Assembly: GCA_017621815.1 (NCBI GenBank) | Contig: JAGASK010000049.1 | Coordinates: forward strand, 62,001-126,000 | Source: Lachnospiraceae bacterium | GTDB taxonomy: Bacteria > Bacillota > Clostridia > Lachnospirales > Lachnospiraceae | Reading direction: 5' to 3' | Length of the DNA: 64,000 bases | Shown here: piece by piece, positions 63,125 through 64,000 of the stretch | Position numbering within the stretch: the stretch's first letter is position 1 | How the letters are laid out: each line of letters opens with the position of its first letter | Notes under the pieces: model-generated | The model's input: the letters and a program-made list of their open reading frames with translations, nothing else | What the model was told of the DNA's origin: nothing | Database searches by the model: none | Translations under genes and position numbers: made by a program

Positions 63125-64000
63125 TCTGTCACCTCCTGTGCCGTTTTTAATGCATTTACCACTGCGGCGGCCTTGTTCAGGCACTCCTGATATTCTTTTT
63201 CGGGAACAGAATCCGCTACAATTCCCGCACCGCTTCTGATAAATACCTTTCCGTTTTTCTTGTAAGCAATACGGATTGCAATGCAGGTATCCAGATTGCC
63301 TGTAAAATCAATATAACCGATAGCGCCGCCATAGATGCCTCTTTTATTATTTTCCAAATCATTGATAAGCTGGCAGGCTTTAATTTTGGGCGCTCCGGAA
63401 AGTGTTCCGGCAGGAAGAATGGAATCAATTGCCGAAAGAGCATCTTCCTCTTCACGGATTTCTCCCCGTACCGTAGAGCCAATGTGCATTACGTGAGAAT
63501 ATCGTTCAATGCAGTGATATTTTTCTACTTCCACGGAACCGAATTTGCTGATTTTGCCGATGTCATTTCGTCCAAGGTCAACCAGCATATTATGCTCTGC
63601 CAGTTCCTTGGGGTCTGCAAGCAGTTCCTCTTCAAGAGCTTTATCTTCTTCCTCAGTCTTTCCTCTTGGACGGGTACCTGCCAGCGGAAAGGTGTGAAGA
63701 ATGCCGTTTTCCAGTTTAACGAGAGTTTCCGGGGAAGCTCCTGCAACCTCCATGTCGCTGCTGGAAAAATAAAACATGTAGGGGGAAGGATTAAGGGTAC
63801 GTAAAATACGGTAGGTATTTAACAGGCTTCCTTCAAATTCCGCTTCCAGACGGTTGGATAAAACTATCTGAAAAATATCTCCCTCTTTAATGTGGTGTTT
63901 TGCTTTTTCCACCATGGAGCAGTATTCGTCCTGATTAAATAAAGGTTTAAAGTCTGAGGTGCATCTGCCGGGCCGGTCTTTAACAGGAGAGCCGTTTTTA
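63121..64000 (-). CDS. trpE: Anthranilate synthase component I, partial (5' end outside window)
   Basis: The visible 292 residues are the chorismate-binding C-terminal part. They include KAKHHIKEGDIFQIVLSNRL, the core NPSPYMFYF, GTRPRGKTEEED, the LVDLGRNDIGKI motif, HIGSTVRGEI, LPAGTLSGAPKIKA and FIRSGAGIVADSVPEKEYQE. The open frame continues to the window edge without a stop, and the ATG at 63915 is internal, so the N-terminus with the tryptophan feedback site and the operon leader are beyond 64,000. It is first of trpEGDCFBA. Confidence 0.96.
   Translation of the reverse strand, partial: KNGSPVKDRPGRCTSDFKPLFNQDEYCSMVEKAKHHIKEGDIFQIVLSNRLEAEFEGSLLNTYRILRTLNPSPYMFYFSSSDMEVAGASPETLVKLENGILHTFPLAGTRPRGKTEEEDKALEEELLADPKELAEHNMLVDLGRNDIGKISKFGSVEVEKYHCIERYSHVMHIGSTVRGEIREEEDALSAIDSILPAGTLSGAPKIKACQLINDLENNKRGIYGGAIGYIDFTGNLDTCIAIRIAYKKNGKVFIRSGAGIVADSVPEKEYQECLNKAAAVVNALKTAQEVTE

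Overview
This is a chromosomal replication-origin window from a low-GC member of the Bacillota, most likely a Lachnospiraceae-type clostridium. It opens with DnaA boxes and the order dnaA-dnaN-S4 protein-recF-gyrB-gyrA. The other gene families (DUF4358 lipoprotein, TIGR03905 TSCPD protein, YwlG, GH95 fucosidase, tandem P-II protein with DUF1538) are also typical of that group. Species cannot be named from the sequence alone. No rRNA, tRNA or CRISPR array was seen.

Layout. 1-8.9 kb: origin and replication/topology genes, all on the + strand and AT-rich. 8.9-11.7 kb: cation/proton antiporter and flotillin. 11.7-14.4 kb: a decayed PHP-hydrolase remnant, then an FGGY (ribulokinase-like) kinase with an AraD-type epimerase. 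14.4-16.5 kb: HxlR regulator divergent from an NAD(P)-binding oxidoreductase, followed by a class M sirtuin (SirTM). 16.5-19.5 kb: a visibly GC-richer island of broken redox genes (N-truncated aldo/keto reductase, aldo/keto reductase with an in-frame TAG, damaged flavodoxin lipoprotein, internally deleted DUF4405 gene). 19.5-22.9 kb: Lsa-like ABC-F ribosome-protection gene behind a leader-peptide/terminator region, then a DUF3990 toxin-like gene overlapping an Xre gene. 22.9-25.3 kb: MATE exporter and ketopantoate-reductase-like gene.

25.3-36.4 kb is a carbohydrate-use locus: two ABC permeases, a lipoprotein binding protein, GH5, MATE, LacI regulator, GH30 and GH88. Three near-identical AATAAAAACGTTTTTATT-type palindromes mark its control points, so the LacI protein probably controls the set. 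The GH88 enzyme points to import of an oligosaccharide ending in an unsaturated uronic acid; the polysaccharide itself cannot be identified here.

36.4-45.6 kb: DUF2975/Xre/DUF4173 membrane-regulator operon, DUF1538 membrane protein with tandem P-II protein, exonuclease III, an MBOAT/SGNH surface-polymer acylation pair and a DUF4358 lipoprotein. 45.6-55.6 kb: murG, TSCPD protein, unknown membrane protein, GH95 fucosidase, ywlG, zinc-ribbon/TPR membrane protein plus M50-type metalloprotease, pgi, ComEC-like metallo-hydrolase and a 46-residue membrane peptide.

55.57-57.70 kb is a minus-strand row of small acidic unknown proteins, including a SUKH (SMI1/KNR4)-like fragment. It carries an identical 41-bp repeat at two junctions and lies next to a serine-recombinase C-terminal remnant; it looks like an orphan immunity-gene array. 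57.9-64.0 kb is the minus-strand trp operon (trpE partial, then G-D-C-F-B-A) with its terminator. Three themes need a second look: decay by internal deletion, mobile immunity or toxin-antitoxin cassettes, and several compact regulatory circuits readable from palindromes.
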